Positions 43,908 to 52,951 of a stretch of DNA of 64,000 nucleotides are shown one piece after another (position 1 is the first letter of the stretch; each line of letters opens with the position of its first letter). The notes under the pieces were generated by a model. That model did no database searches. It worked only from the letters and a program-made list of their open reading frames with translations, and had not been told where the DNA came from. Location of the stretch: assembly GCF_016827605.1 (NCBI RefSeq), contig NZ_JAEPJQ010000002.1:496001-560000 (forward strand), given 5' to 3'. Source of the stretch: Hyunsoonleella ulvae (GTDB lineage Bacteria > Bacteroidota > Bacteroidia > Flavobacteriales > Flavobacteriaceae). The position numbers were made by a program, and so were the translations under genes.

Positions 43908-43952
43908 GAAATTTAAACTATTCAAAAAATATATTCATCCTGAACAGTACTG
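43908..43952 (-). promoter_or_regulatory. CAGTA/CAGGATGA element with -7 box for DUF1080
   Basis: On the minus strand CAGTA (43952-43948) and CAGGATGA (43942-43935) have a 10-bp period. TAAATTTC (43915-43908), one mismatch from TAnnTTTG, ends 30 nt from the proximal copy. Confidence 0.65.
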
Positions 43953-44067
43953 GAAACATAAAATTAAGAGGATAAATGTTTAAGAAAATAAACCTATTAT
44001 CAATACTTAGTTTAGCCTAAAATATCCTATACGCAGTAAAATCTAAGGTTTTCTATACATAATTGTA

Positions 44068-44102
44068 CAGGATAGTATTACTCTTTTTTGAGTCTATATT
44101 TA
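44068..44102 (+). promoter_or_regulatory. CAGGATAG element with -7 box for second ECF sigma
   Basis: CAGGATAG (44068-44075) is followed by TATATTTA (44095-44102), one mismatch from TAnnTTTG. The spacing from the last A of CAGGA to the end of the box is 30 nt. The predicted leader to the sigma start is about 165 nt. Confidence 0.65.
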
Positions 44103-44274
44103 GAGATATCAACTAAACAAATACAGCTAAAATCAAAAAAACAAACCAAATTATCACTTAGATTCATAGTATTAAGCATTACCTAAAAGCTTAACCAGAA
44201 TCCTACTCCAAATCTTACCTTAATTAAAATGTATTGTGTACAAATAAGTTTTTTGATTTAAGCCAATTAAAAAA

Positions 44275-44844
44275 ATGAACCAAAAAAGAATTCTTTTTGA
44301 AATACAGAATAAAAATCATTCGGCTTTTAAAGAAATTTTCAATGAATACTATTTTGATTTAGTTGTGTTTGCAAACCAATATCTATTCGATAAAGGTTTA
44401 AGTGAAGATGTAGTACAAAACGTATACATTTACCTTTGGGAAAAAGCTGATACAATTGAAATAAAATCAAGCTTAAAAGCATACTTGTATGCTATGGTAA
44501 GAAACCGCTGTTTAAACAAATTAAAAGCACTCAAAATTACTTACACTGATGATAAATTTATTTTAGACTACGCTAATAAAAATGCCCAAACACCTTATGT
44601 CTTAGAAGATAACAGCAAACAAATTCTTCACCAGAAAATAATGGAATCTATTGAAGACTTGCCTAACAAAATGAAATTGATTGTAAAGCTTCGGTTTATA
44701 AATAACTATAAATACAAAGAAATTGCAAACGAGTTAAATATTTCCGTAAACACGGTTAAGACTCAATTAAAAAGAGCTAAGGTAAAATTAACTCAGTTTA
44801 TTCTTTTTTCTATAACATTCATTTTAACCATAGTACTCCTCTAG
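44275..44844 (+). CDS. ECF RNA polymerase sigma factor
   Basis: This 189-residue sigma-70 family protein has sigma-2 (FKEIFNEYYFDLVVFANQYL, then SEDVVQNVYIYLWEKAD) and sigma-4 (YKYKEIANELNISVNTVKTQ) regions. It ends in a strongly hydrophobic tail (FILFSITFILTIVLL) like a membrane anchor, a feature shared by many Bacteroidota sigma factors paired with FecR. It heads a plus-strand cassette of sigma, FecR, STN-SusC and SusD. A CAGGATAG promoter lies about 200 bp upstream, tying the cassette to the polysaccharide regulon. Confidence 0.93.
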   Translation: MNQKRILFEIQNKNHSAFKEIFNEYYFDLVVFANQYLFDKGLSEDVVQNVYIYLWEKADTIEIKSSLKAYLYAMVRNRCLNKLKALKITYTDDKFILDYANKNAQTPYVLEDNSKQILHQKIMESIEDLPNKMKLIVKLRFINNYKYKEIANELNISVNTVKTQLKRAKVKLTQFILFSITFILTIVLL

Positions 44845-45029
44845 TTTTTTACTCTTTTATTACATCCTGAACTTTAGCAACTTCTAAACTATTTAACAAG
44901 TAAGCAAATAAAACTACTTTATTTTGTGAAATACTCTAAATTTCTAGTATAAATTAAATATTTTCTAAATTTTGTAACCCTTTTTAAGAATTCAGTTGTC
45001 TTCTAATTAGTCATGATTGATTTTAAGCT

Positions 45030-46166
45030 ATGAATTTTGAATTAATTATAAAAAAGATAAAACAAACTCTTTCTGAAGAAGAGAACAAAATTTTTGAGAC
45101 TTGGTACAATGAATCACCAAAACATCGTGATTATTTTAAAAGAGTCCAAAGAAATTACAATAAGGGTATTGATTCTGTTAACTTAAAAAAAGGATGGAGC
45201 AAAATATCCAAGAGCACTAGTCTGCCTAAAAGAACTTTTAATTTTAAATACGCTGCAGCTGCTATCATATTCATTTCTTTGGGGAGTTTTTGGTATTTCA
45301 ATTCTTCAAAGAATACATCTCAAATTCATCATGAATACGAGGTGGCAAAAGAAAATCCTATAAAAGTTGGTACAGATAAAGCCACTTTAACATTAGATAA
45401 CGGATCAATAGTAGCTCTAGAAAAAGGCACAAAATATAACAATCAAGAAGCCTCCAGTGATGGAGAGAGGCTTATTTATAAATCAGGTAAATCAACATCA
45501 AATAATCTAGTTAAACAAAATACACTTACCGTCCCCAGGGGAGGTCAATTTTTTTTAGTACTCGCAGATGGCACTAAGGTATGGTTGAATTCTGAAACCC
45601 AACTAAAATACCCAGTAGCATTTACCCCTAACAAAATTAGAGAAGTTGAATTATCTTATGGCGAAGCCTATTTTGAAGTATCTCCAAGTACGAAACATAA
45701 CAACGTAGGCTTTGTTGTACATTCGGAAAATCAGGATGTTCAAGTACTTGGTACCCAGTTTAATATTAAAGCCTATAAAGATGAAAAAACAACCTTCACC
45801 ACATTAGTTGAAGGTAAGGTACTCGTGGATAATCTTAATAATATAAATAAAAACCTAATACCAGGTGAGCAGTCTATTTTAAGCCTTAATTCCAAAAAAA
45901 TAAGCGTTACTAGGGTAAACGTTTACAATCAAATTTCTTGGAAAGATGGGTTGTTTAGTTTTAAAAACACCTCGCTTAAAGAAATCACAAAAGTATTGTC
46001 TAGATGGTATGATGTCTCAATAGTTTTTGAGGATGAAACAAAGGAACTTATAGAGTTTAATGGCGTCTTCAGGAAAAATTTAAACCTTAAACAAATATTA
46101 GATATTATTCAAAGCACGAATGAAGTGAAATACAGTATAACCAATAAAACTATAACTATGATGTAA
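45030..46166 (+). CDS. FecR family anti-sigma factor
   Basis: This 378-residue protein has a cytoplasmic N-terminus, a membrane span at about 74-90 and a FecR domain (FFLVLADGTKVWLNSETQLKYP, VELSYGEAYFEV, VLGTQFNIKAY). It ends in a DUF4974-like domain (about 310-378, FKNTSLKEITKVLSRWYDV). It sequesters the sigma encoded 185 bp upstream and receives the signal from the STN domain of the next gene. The gap to susC holds a hairpin whose T-run lies on the opposite strand, as in the first cassette. Confidence 0.93.
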   Translation: MNFELIIKKIKQTLSEEENKIFETWYNESPKHRDYFKRVQRNYNKGIDSVNLKKGWSKISKSTSLPKRTFNFKYAAAAIIFISLGSFWYFNSSKNTSQIHHEYEVAKENPIKVGTDKATLTLDNGSIVALEKGTKYNNQEASSDGERLIYKSGKSTSNNLVKQNTLTVPRGGQFFLVLADGTKVWLNSETQLKYPVAFTPNKIREVELSYGEAYFEVSPSTKHNNVGFVVHSENQDVQVLGTQFNIKAYKDEKTTFTTLVEGKVLVDNLNNINKNLIPGEQSILSLNSKKISVTRVNVYNQISWKDGLFSFKNTSLKEITKVLSRWYDVSIVFEDETKELIEFNGVFRKNLNLKQILDIIQSTNEVKYSITNKTITMM

Positions 46167-46170
46167 TAAC

Positions 46171-46217
46171 AAAAAAATGGGTGGTGTCTAGACCTGGAAA
46201 ATTTAAACAACCACCCA
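46171..46217 (-). terminator. Terminator oriented antisense to susC
   Basis: TGGGTGGT (46178-46185) and ACCACCCA (46210-46217) form an 8-bp perfect stem. On the minus strand it is followed by seven T. In the FecR-SusC sense direction the T-run is missing, as at 21691-21726. Confidence 0.65.
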
Positions 46218-46262
46218 AGAGATTCATTAAAAACCGATTAACTAATTATTAACGAACATTCA
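46171..46262 (-). ncRNA. Candidate cis-antisense sRNA over the second STN-susC leader
   Basis: On the minus strand a perfect TAAATTTG (46268-46261) overlaps the susC start codon. It is followed about 45 nt later by a terminator hairpin (46217-46178) with seven T. An RNA of about 90 nt would be complementary to the susC leader. A matching -33 box for this -7 is not obvious; TTAGTTTG at 46283-46276 is a second candidate. Ends are predicted. Confidence 0.35.
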
Positions 46263-46267
46263 AATTT

Positions 46268-49200
46268 ATGAAAACCAAACTAAAATGGTGCTATTTTTCA
46301 CGCCTAAAAGCACCCCTTCTCTTTACTATGAAAGTTCTTATCTTTTTCTTTTCATTTTTAGTTTTTTCCTTAAACCCTGAAAATGGATTTTCTCAAGATG
46401 AAAAGATTACCTTTCCTGAAAACACTTCAATGTCAATTGAAGAAGTTCTTGATATAGTAAAAAAACAAACGGAATATAATTTTATGTATCGCTCTGGAAG
46501 TTTTGATAATACGCCTCTTATTAAAATTAAAAAAGGAGAGATTAAAATAACGGAATTATTTAAAAAGATTTCTAAACTAAGCAACTACAATTTTAAATTT
46601 ACCAAAGATGGCACTATTTATCTGGAAGCATCTATCAAAGAAGTTAAAAGCGTAAAGGCTATTCAAAAAACTGTAACTGGTACAATTGTAGATTCCGATA
46701 ACACGCCTTTAGCTGGGGCAAATATTATTGAAAAAGGAACAAGTAATGGAGTTACTTCCGATTTTAACGGAAACTTTTCAATAAATGTTTCATCAGATAG
46801 TGCCATACTTGTTATTTCCTATATCGGTTATACAACCAAAGAGATTACTGCAAATACCGATACACCAATTACAGTTAGGCTTTTAGAGAATGCTGCAGGT
46901 TTAGATGAAATTGTAATCGTTGGATACGGTTCTCAAAGCAGAAAGAAAATCACATCAGCGATTTCTGAAGTGGATTTAAAAGGAGCACAAGATATGCCCA
47001 ACACTACTGCAGGTCAAGCTATGCAAGGTAGAGTCTCTGGTGTTATTATTAATGAAAATTCTGGAACACCTGGAGAAGCTCCTTCCATACGCGTTAGAGG
47101 TATTAGCTCTATAAATGCAGGAACTCAGCCATTGGTAGTGATTGATGGTTTTCCTATAGGAAATGGTATTCCTCAAAGCCTTAACCCGAGGGATATAGAA
47201 AAAATTACTGTCCTAAAAGATGCTGCCTCTACATCTATATATGGCGCTAGAGGTTCTAATGGTGTAATTTTAATCCAAACAATAAAAGCAATAGAAGCTC
47301 AAACTCAGTTTACTTATTCAGGTTCTACTGGTATACAAAGTGTTCCAAATAGCTGGAGACCAAAAGTTTTAAATGCACGTCAATATGCCCAGTATAATAT
47401 AGAAAGGGTAGCTGAACTTAATGCCCGAAATAACAGAAATAACGCAGTTCCTCAAATTTATCTGGATGCTATAAATAACCCTAATCTAGAAACTGTTGAT
47501 TGGCAAGATCTTATTTTTAGAGAGGCGTTATTCCAAGACCACAATATCTCTTTCAGAGGTGGCAACAGCAAATTTAGAGGTGCAGTATCAGGAGGTTACT
47601 TAAGTCAGGAAGGAGTACTTATTAATAGTGATTTTAAACGATATTCTTTACGAACAAATTTAGATGCTAATGTAAACGATTGGTTAAAAGTTGGTTCTAA
47701 CTTAGCCGTTGCTTTTTCCGAGAACAATTCCTTGCCAGAAGATGGCGCTAGAGGTATTATAATGAAAGTAATAACCTCAAGCCCTTTAAAATCTCCTTAT
47801 GATGAAAACGGAGATCTCATCCCATTTATAGCAGCAGATTCACCAGGATACTTTGCGCGAACTAACCCCGTATTTGAGGCTTTAGAGCGTAAAAACAATA
47901 CCATTCAAAGAGATATAAATGCTAGTGTAAACCTAGACATTACCATATTACCAGGACTACACTATAAACCTCAATTATATGGTCGTGTTTTAACCATAGA
48001 ACAGAATTCCTTGAGACCTACCACTATATCGCCTTTGTTTTTAATTGGTAATGCCGCTAATCTATCTCCTGGGGCCCCTCCCTTTGTAAATTCTGCGACT
48101 AATTTTAAAAATGATATAACAAACTGGGGCATTGATAACCTCTTGAGTTATGATAACAAATTTGGAGACCACTCAGTTAGCGGGTTATTAGGGTATACCG
48201 CACAAAAGCAGTCTGGTGTAAACACTAGTGTTATAGGCACAGGTTTTCCAAGTGATAATGTCTTAAATTATCTTGAAGCTGCAGAAGTAACTGCCTCCGT
48301 AAGAGATGGTAGTAACTGGTCGTTAGTTGCATTTTTTGCACGTATAGGTTATGATTATAAATCTAAATATCTACTGGAGGTAAACTTTAGAAGAGAGGGG
48401 TCTTCTAGATTTGGAACTAACAATAAGTACGGTAATTTCCCTTCAGCTTCTGTTGGTTGGCGCGTATCAGAAGAAGATTTTTTTCCTAAAGATGGTATTA
48501 TAAATGAACTAAAGTTTAGAGGTAGTTATGGTATTACAGGAAATTCGGCAATTGGAGATTTTGATCGTTTTGGCAATATTATCTCAATTCCTAATGCAGG
48601 TAATTTGAGTAATAACTTTAATTATGTTTTTAACGATAATGTTGCTGTAGGCAAATCTTTAACCTCTTTACCTTCCAGTACATTACAATGGGAAACAAGC
48701 ACACAACTTGATATTGGAATGGAAATGGCGCTATTTGATAATGCGGTAAGTTTAAATGTAAGTTATTTCAAGAAAACCACAGAAGATATGCTTTTTAATT
48801 TGTCTATTCCTAATGTTTCTGGTTTCGGCACAGTTAGAACAAATGTTGGCGAAATGGAAAACTCAGGTTTAGATATAGAACTAGGAGCAAATCTATACAG
48901 TGGTGATGGTAATTTTTCATGGAACGGTAATTTAAACTTATCATTCCTAAAAAATGAGGTTACAGCACTACCTGATGAAATTTCAGAAATCAACTCGAGA
49001 TTTAATGTTACCCGAGTGGGTTTACCCGTTGGTACGTTAAGAGGCTGGGTAGTTGATGGTATATTTACTACACAAGAACAATTGGATGACCCCTCATTAG
49101 GAGCTGCTCCAGGCTCAAGAGACTTTGGGGCATATATTTTTAGAGATGTAAATGGTGACGGTACTGTAGATGGTTTAGATAGGACAGATATAGGCAACCC

Positions 49201-49705
49201 CCACCCCAAAGTAATATTAGGGTTTAATAACGTCTTTAACTATAAGAATTTTTCTTTATCCATTCTAGCAACAGGGATGTTTGGCTATGATATTTTACCA
49301 CAAGCAAATGAAGTATTATATAATGCCAAAGGGAGATGGAATGTAAGCTCTAAATTCTTAAACAGATTTATTTCTCCAGATGAACCTGGAGATGGTTTAA
49401 TTCCTGGAATTCATTTTCGTAACACACATCAGGCTGGTACGCACTGGCTAGAAAAAGGTGATCACTTATGGATAAGAAATATAACCTTTAGCTATAAATT
49501 ACCTCAATCACTTTTAGATAAAGTTAAATTTTTATCTGAAATGAGACTGTCCCTTAGCGTCCAAAACGCAGCTAAATTCACTAACTATAGTGGCTGGAAT
49601 CCGCAAGTAAGCCGTTTTGGTAATAATGTACAACGACTAGGTATTGATGAATTTGGATACCCAACCAATAGGACGTTTACATTTGGTGCAAACATTAAAT
49701 TTTAA
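46268..49705 (+). CDS. SusC family TonB-dependent transducer with STN domain
   Basis: This 1145-residue protein has the extended N-terminus typical of the class, a signal peptide ending NGFSQ and an STN domain (about 45-118). A carboxypeptidase-regulatory-like domain (DFNGNFSI), a plug beginning DEIVIVGYGSQSRKKITSAI and a barrel ending FGANIKF follow. It both imports substrate and signals to the FecR encoded just upstream. With the SusD 11 bp downstream it forms the second sigma-controlled uptake system. Proximity to the GH78-GH43-sulfatase operon and the lyase-like genes suggests an ulvan-derived ligand. Confidence 0.93.
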   Translation: MKTKLKWCYFSRLKAPLLFTMKVLIFFFSFLVFSLNPENGFSQDEKITFPENTSMSIEEVLDIVKKQTEYNFMYRSGSFDNTPLIKIKKGEIKITELFKKISKLSNYNFKFTKDGTIYLEASIKEVKSVKAIQKTVTGTIVDSDNTPLAGANIIEKGTSNGVTSDFNGNFSINVSSDSAILVISYIGYTTKEITANTDTPITVRLLENAAGLDEIVIVGYGSQSRKKITSAISEVDLKGAQDMPNTTAGQAMQGRVSGVIINENSGTPGEAPSIRVRGISSINAGTQPLVVIDGFPIGNGIPQSLNPRDIEKITVLKDAASTSIYGARGSNGVILIQTIKAIEAQTQFTYSGSTGIQSVPNSWRPKVLNARQYAQYNIERVAELNARNNRNNAVPQIYLDAINNPNLETVDWQDLIFREALFQDHNISFRGGNSKFRGAVSGGYLSQEGVLINSDFKRYSLRTNLDANVNDWLKVGSNLAVAFSENNSLPEDGARGIIMKVITSSPLKSPYDENGDLIPFIAADSPGYFARTNPVFEALERKNNTIQRDINASVNLDITILPGLHYKPQLYGRVLTIEQNSLRPTTISPLFLIGNAANLSPGAPPFVNSATNFKNDITNWGIDNLLSYDNKFGDHSVSGLLGYTAQKQSGVNTSVIGTGFPSDNVLNYLEAAEVTASVRDGSNWSLVAFFARIGYDYKSKYLLEVNFRREGSSRFGTNNKYGNFPSASVGWRVSEEDFFPKDGIINELKFRGSYGITGNSAIGDFDRFGNIISIPNAGNLSNNFNYVFNDNVAVGKSLTSLPSSTLQWETSTQLDIGMEMALFDNAVSLNVSYFKKTTEDMLFNLSIPNVSGFGTVRTNVGEMENSGLDIELGANLYSGDGNFSWNGNLNLSFLKNEVTALPDEISEINSRFNVTRVGLPVGTLRGWVVDGIFTTQEQLDDPSLGAAPGSRDFGAYIFRDVNGDGTVDGLDRTDIGNPHPKVILGFNNVFNYKNFSLSILATGMFGYDILPQANEVLYNAKGRWNVSSKFLNRFISPDEPGDGLIPGIHFRNTHQAGTHWLEKGDHLWIRNITFSYKLPQSLLDKVKFLSEMRLSLSVQNAAKFTNYSGWNPQVSRFGNNVQRLGIDEFGYPTNRTFTFGANIKF

Positions 49706-49716
49706 AAAAAGACACA

Positions 49717-51237
49717 ATGAAAATATATAATTCAATATCAAAATTAAGAAGCCTCTTATTTCTTACTGTAGTATTCTTAATTACTGGATGCGATGAAGAG
49801 TTTTTGAATATTCCTCCCGAAACTTTTCAAACAAATGGTAATTTTTATAAAACTGAAGCTGATTTTGAACAAGCAACTACAGCAGTATACTCTGCCCTTC
49901 AAAAGTATGTAGCAAGCGCTTATATACTAGAAGAAACTCGATCTGACAACACTATGCCCGATCAATTACTTGATGGAGGCCAATTGGCTGGTGGGCCTCA
50001 GCTAAATTTCATAGATCGATTTACAATGGATTCTGGAGCAAGCCCTGTTAATAATGCTTGGGTTATAATATATGATGCCATTAAGGACATAAACTTTACT
50101 TTATCTTTTTTAGGGAATGCTGACATTGATGAAGATTTCGCCAGACGTACCGAAGCGGAACTTAAATTTTTTAGAGCCTATTTCCATTTTGTTGCTGTGC
50201 GTTATTGGGGTGACACTCCTCTGGTTTTAGAACCTATAACATCTCCCGAACAGGCCTTTGCTATTACCAGAACTCCTGCTAACACTGTTTACGAGTCAAT
50301 CATTTCCGATACGAACTTTGCATTGTCTGTATTACCTACATCTTACACAGGAAGCGATATAGGAAGAGTTACTCAAGGAGCTGCTATAATGTTACTAGCC
50401 AAAGTATATTTAACTAGGCAAGATTATCCTAAAGCACAGATTGAGCTAAACAAAATTATTGGATCTAATCAATATAGTTTGCTTAATGACTACGCAGCCG
50501 TTTTTAACCCTGCTAATAAAAATCATGCTGAATCTATTTTCGAGGCACAATTTAAAGAAGGTCCTGAAGGTGAGGCGAGTAGATTTGTTTATACGTTTGC
50601 TCCATTAAATTCTAGAGGGGTTGTTGTTTTAGGTCCAGAAAGTGGAGGCGGAAGAAATATTCCAACGAATAGTATCGTTGATGCTTATGAGCCTAATGAT
50701 TTAAGAAAGGATATTTCCATAGCATTTTTTGACAGAAACCCAAGCCCAGTTTGGTATATTAAAAAATATGATAATGATACCGACCCAGAGTTTGCAAGAA
50801 CACCAGATAATTGGCCGATTTATAGATATGCAGATGCATTACTTATGCAAGCAGAAGCTATCAATGAACAAGGTTATCAAACCGGTACTCCATTTAGTTT
50901 ACTCAACATGGTAAGAACACGTGCTGGTTTACCTGCATTAACCCCTACAGATTTACCAGATCAAGCTGCTTTTAGAGATGCAATTGCACAAGAACGTAGG
51001 GTTGAACTTGCTTTCGAAAACCACCGTTGGTTTGATTTAGTTAGAACAGGTAAAGCTATTGAAGTTATGACTGCCCATGGCATAGAAGAGCTTGCTAATC
51101 CAACAATGCCATCTTCAGATATTGTAGACATTGAACCTGAGTCTTATATTATAACCATAGAAGAACTACTTTACCCAATCCCTATAAGAGAGTTGGAAGT
51201 TAGTCCAAACTTACAGCCACAGAATCCAGGATATTAA
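49717..51237 (+). CDS. SusD/RagB family glycan-binding lipoprotein
   Basis: This 506-residue lipoprotein (VVFLITGCDEEFLNIPPE) has the full SusD pattern: TNGNFYKTEADFEQATTAVY, EAELKFFRAYFHFVAVRYWG, AAIMLLAKVYLTRQDY and the C-terminal AIAQERRVELAFENHRWFD. It ends in the usual YPIPIRELEVSPNLQPQNPGY region. It partners the STN-SusC directly upstream and is last in the plus-strand cassette, which ends at the hairpin 51278-51311. Confidence 0.93.
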   Translation: MKIYNSISKLRSLLFLTVVFLITGCDEEFLNIPPETFQTNGNFYKTEADFEQATTAVYSALQKYVASAYILEETRSDNTMPDQLLDGGQLAGGPQLNFIDRFTMDSGASPVNNAWVIIYDAIKDINFTLSFLGNADIDEDFARRTEAELKFFRAYFHFVAVRYWGDTPLVLEPITSPEQAFAITRTPANTVYESIISDTNFALSVLPTSYTGSDIGRVTQGAAIMLLAKVYLTRQDYPKAQIELNKIIGSNQYSLLNDYAAVFNPANKNHAESIFEAQFKEGPEGEASRFVYTFAPLNSRGVVVLGPESGGGRNIPTNSIVDAYEPNDLRKDISIAFFDRNPSPVWYIKKYDNDTDPEFARTPDNWPIYRYADALLMQAEAINEQGYQTGTPFSLLNMVRTRAGLPALTPTDLPDQAAFRDAIAQERRVELAFENHRWFDLVRTGKAIEVMTAHGIEELANPTMPSSDIVDIEPESYIITIEELLYPIPIRELEVSPNLQPQNPGY

Positions 51238-51277
51238 ATAACAATATTTTGTAGTTAATTTTTGTTTTAGTTTTTTT

Positions 51278-51311
51278 GAAAAGGAGATGATAAATATTTC
51301 ATCTCCTTTTC
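51278..51311 (+). terminator. Bidirectional terminator between SusD and sulfatase
   Basis: GAAAAGGAGATGA pairs perfectly with TCATCTCCTTTTC around an 8-nt loop. It lies between two converging genes, with a run of T on the left flank (which ends minus-strand transcripts) and the T-rich arm on the right. Confidence 0.8.
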
Positions 51312-51335
51312 ATTATTTGCGAATATAAAGACATA

Positions 51336-52928
51336 TTAATCTCTATAATATTGGCTACCCCACCAATCCTTATTGGGTTTAAAATCTGGAGATAACACTT
51401 CCAGTCTTTGCTTTTCTAGATTTGGTAATTTTTTATCTACCAAATTTTGTAAACGCTTTTTGCGCTTATCTTGATTGAATTCTGTATCTGTAATTGGATA
51501 CTTCGCGTTTACTTGATTTAACCAAGTTAGGAGTTCATCACTTAAATTTTTGGCAACCTCTGAATGCTGAGCAATTACATTCTCATTATTGTTTTCAATT
51601 GAAGGCAATTTAAATAATTCCTCCCGTCCATCTTCCCAATAATGAATAAGTTTCCAACCCTCTTTCTGAATAATAGATGAGGGTTCTCCTCCTTGATTCC
51701 CATAATGCGGATAATGCCAAAATAATGGTCTGGTAATATCTGCTTGTTCTCCTTCTAGTATTGGTTTTAAACTTACGCCATCTAAATGCTGTTCGGTTTT
51801 CAGAGGCAGATTTGCTAAATCTAGAAGTGTAGGGTATAAATCAGTACTTACCACAGGAACTTTAGAAGTTTTAACACCTTCTAACCACGGCACTTTTATA
51901 AAAAACGGTTCTTTTATACCACCTTCCCACTGGTAACCTTTTCCTCCTCTTAATGGCAAGTTACTAGTTGCATAGTTGTCGCCAGAAGCTACACCACCGT
52001 TATCTGATGTAAATACCACAATAGTATTATCATCTATTCCATTATCTTTTAGAGCTTTTAAAACTATACCTACGGCATCGTCCATGGTTTCTACCAAACC
52101 ACCGTAAATAGGGTTGTCTTGAATTCTTCGTATAGGCAAAACACGCTCCATCTCATAGCCCGATTTGGCAATACCCATACTATCGGCTTTTTTTCTATAC
52201 TTACTCCATTTTTCTTGTGTAGTTTGTATAGGTGCATGTACGGCATAAAAGGATAAAAACGCAAAAAACGTAGAATCTTTATGTTTGGCAATAAAATCAG
52301 CTGTTTCGTTTGCCAAACGCATGGTAAGATTTTCCCCTTTTTGCCTATTTTCTAGTTTGGGGTTATTAAATGGCGCAAAAAAACCACCTGATGGGCCGCC
52401 ACGATGGAAACCACCTTTATTAATATCAAAACCATGGTCTTCTGGATACGACCCTTTATCGCCTAAATGCCATTTTCCTGCAAAAAAGGTTTTATATCCG
52501 TTATTTTTAAAGGCTTCTGCAATGGTTACATCTTCTTGTGGTAACTCCATCACATAATTTGCAGGTAGTAATTTATCATGCCGATTTCTTGTACGCCATG
52601 CTTCTCCTGCTTTTGCACCTATCCAATCAGTAATTCCATGACGTGCAGTAAACTTACCTGTCATGATACTGGCTCGAGACGGACTACACACTCTACTAGC
52701 CGCATAGCCATTGGTAAAGATAACACCCTCGGTGGCTAGTTTATCTACATTTGGGGTTTCATAAAAAGAACTACCCGTTACACCTAAATCGTGATACCCT
52801 AAATCATCAACTAGGATAAATAAAATGTTAGGCTTTTTAGCATCCTTAGCAACAACTTTTTGTTTTTCTTTACATCCAAAAAGAGAAAGAACAACTATAA
52901 GGCTCAGTAATTTAAAATATACGTTCAT
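51336..52928 (-). CDS. S1 family sulfatase, lipoprotein
   Basis: This 530-residue formylglycine-dependent sulfatase is a lipoprotein (LSLFGCKEK). The maturation motif is C81-S-P-S-R85, in a Cys-type CxPxR that needs an anaerobic- or FGE-type activating enzyme not encoded here. Metal ligands D41 and D42 (FILVDDLGYHD) and the FAGKWHLGDKG and SDNGG segments are present. It removes sulfate esters from glycans, probably rhamnose-3-sulfate or a neighbouring sugar in ulvan. It resembles the S1_16-type group by overall pattern, but the subfamily needs a search. Last gene of the GH78-GH43-sulfatase operon, 23 bp after GH43. Confidence 0.92.
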   Translation of the reverse strand: MNVYFKLLSLIVVLSLFGCKEKQKVVAKDAKKPNILFILVDDLGYHDLGVTGSSFYETPNVDKLATEGVIFTNGYAASRVCSPSRASIMTGKFTARHGITDWIGAKAGEAWRTRNRHDKLLPANYVMELPQEDVTIAEAFKNNGYKTFFAGKWHLGDKGSYPEDHGFDINKGGFHRGGPSGGFFAPFNNPKLENRQKGENLTMRLANETADFIAKHKDSTFFAFLSFYAVHAPIQTTQEKWSKYRKKADSMGIAKSGYEMERVLPIRRIQDNPIYGGLVETMDDAVGIVLKALKDNGIDDNTIVVFTSDNGGVASGDNYATSNLPLRGGKGYQWEGGIKEPFFIKVPWLEGVKTSKVPVVSTDLYPTLLDLANLPLKTEQHLDGVSLKPILEGEQADITRPLFWHYPHYGNQGGEPSSIIQKEGWKLIHYWEDGREELFKLPSIENNNENVIAQHSEVAKNLSDELLTWLNQVNAKYPITDTEFNQDKRKKRLQNLVDKKLPNLEKQRLEVLSPDFKPNKDWWGSQYYRD

Positions 52929-52951
52929 TATTATATTCTATATTAAATAAA

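Larger units (their letters stand above)
43870..44274. other. Divergent control region, 405 bp
   Basis: It separates DUF1080 (minus) from the second sigma gene (plus) and holds one element-promoter for each direction, at 43908-43952 and 44068-44102. No coding frame is seen. Confidence 0.65.

Noticed and set aside
44865-44869. TCCTG between the second sigma gene and FecR
   Set aside because: The element is in the wrong orientation for FecR and has no -7 box at 29-30 nt; probably chance.
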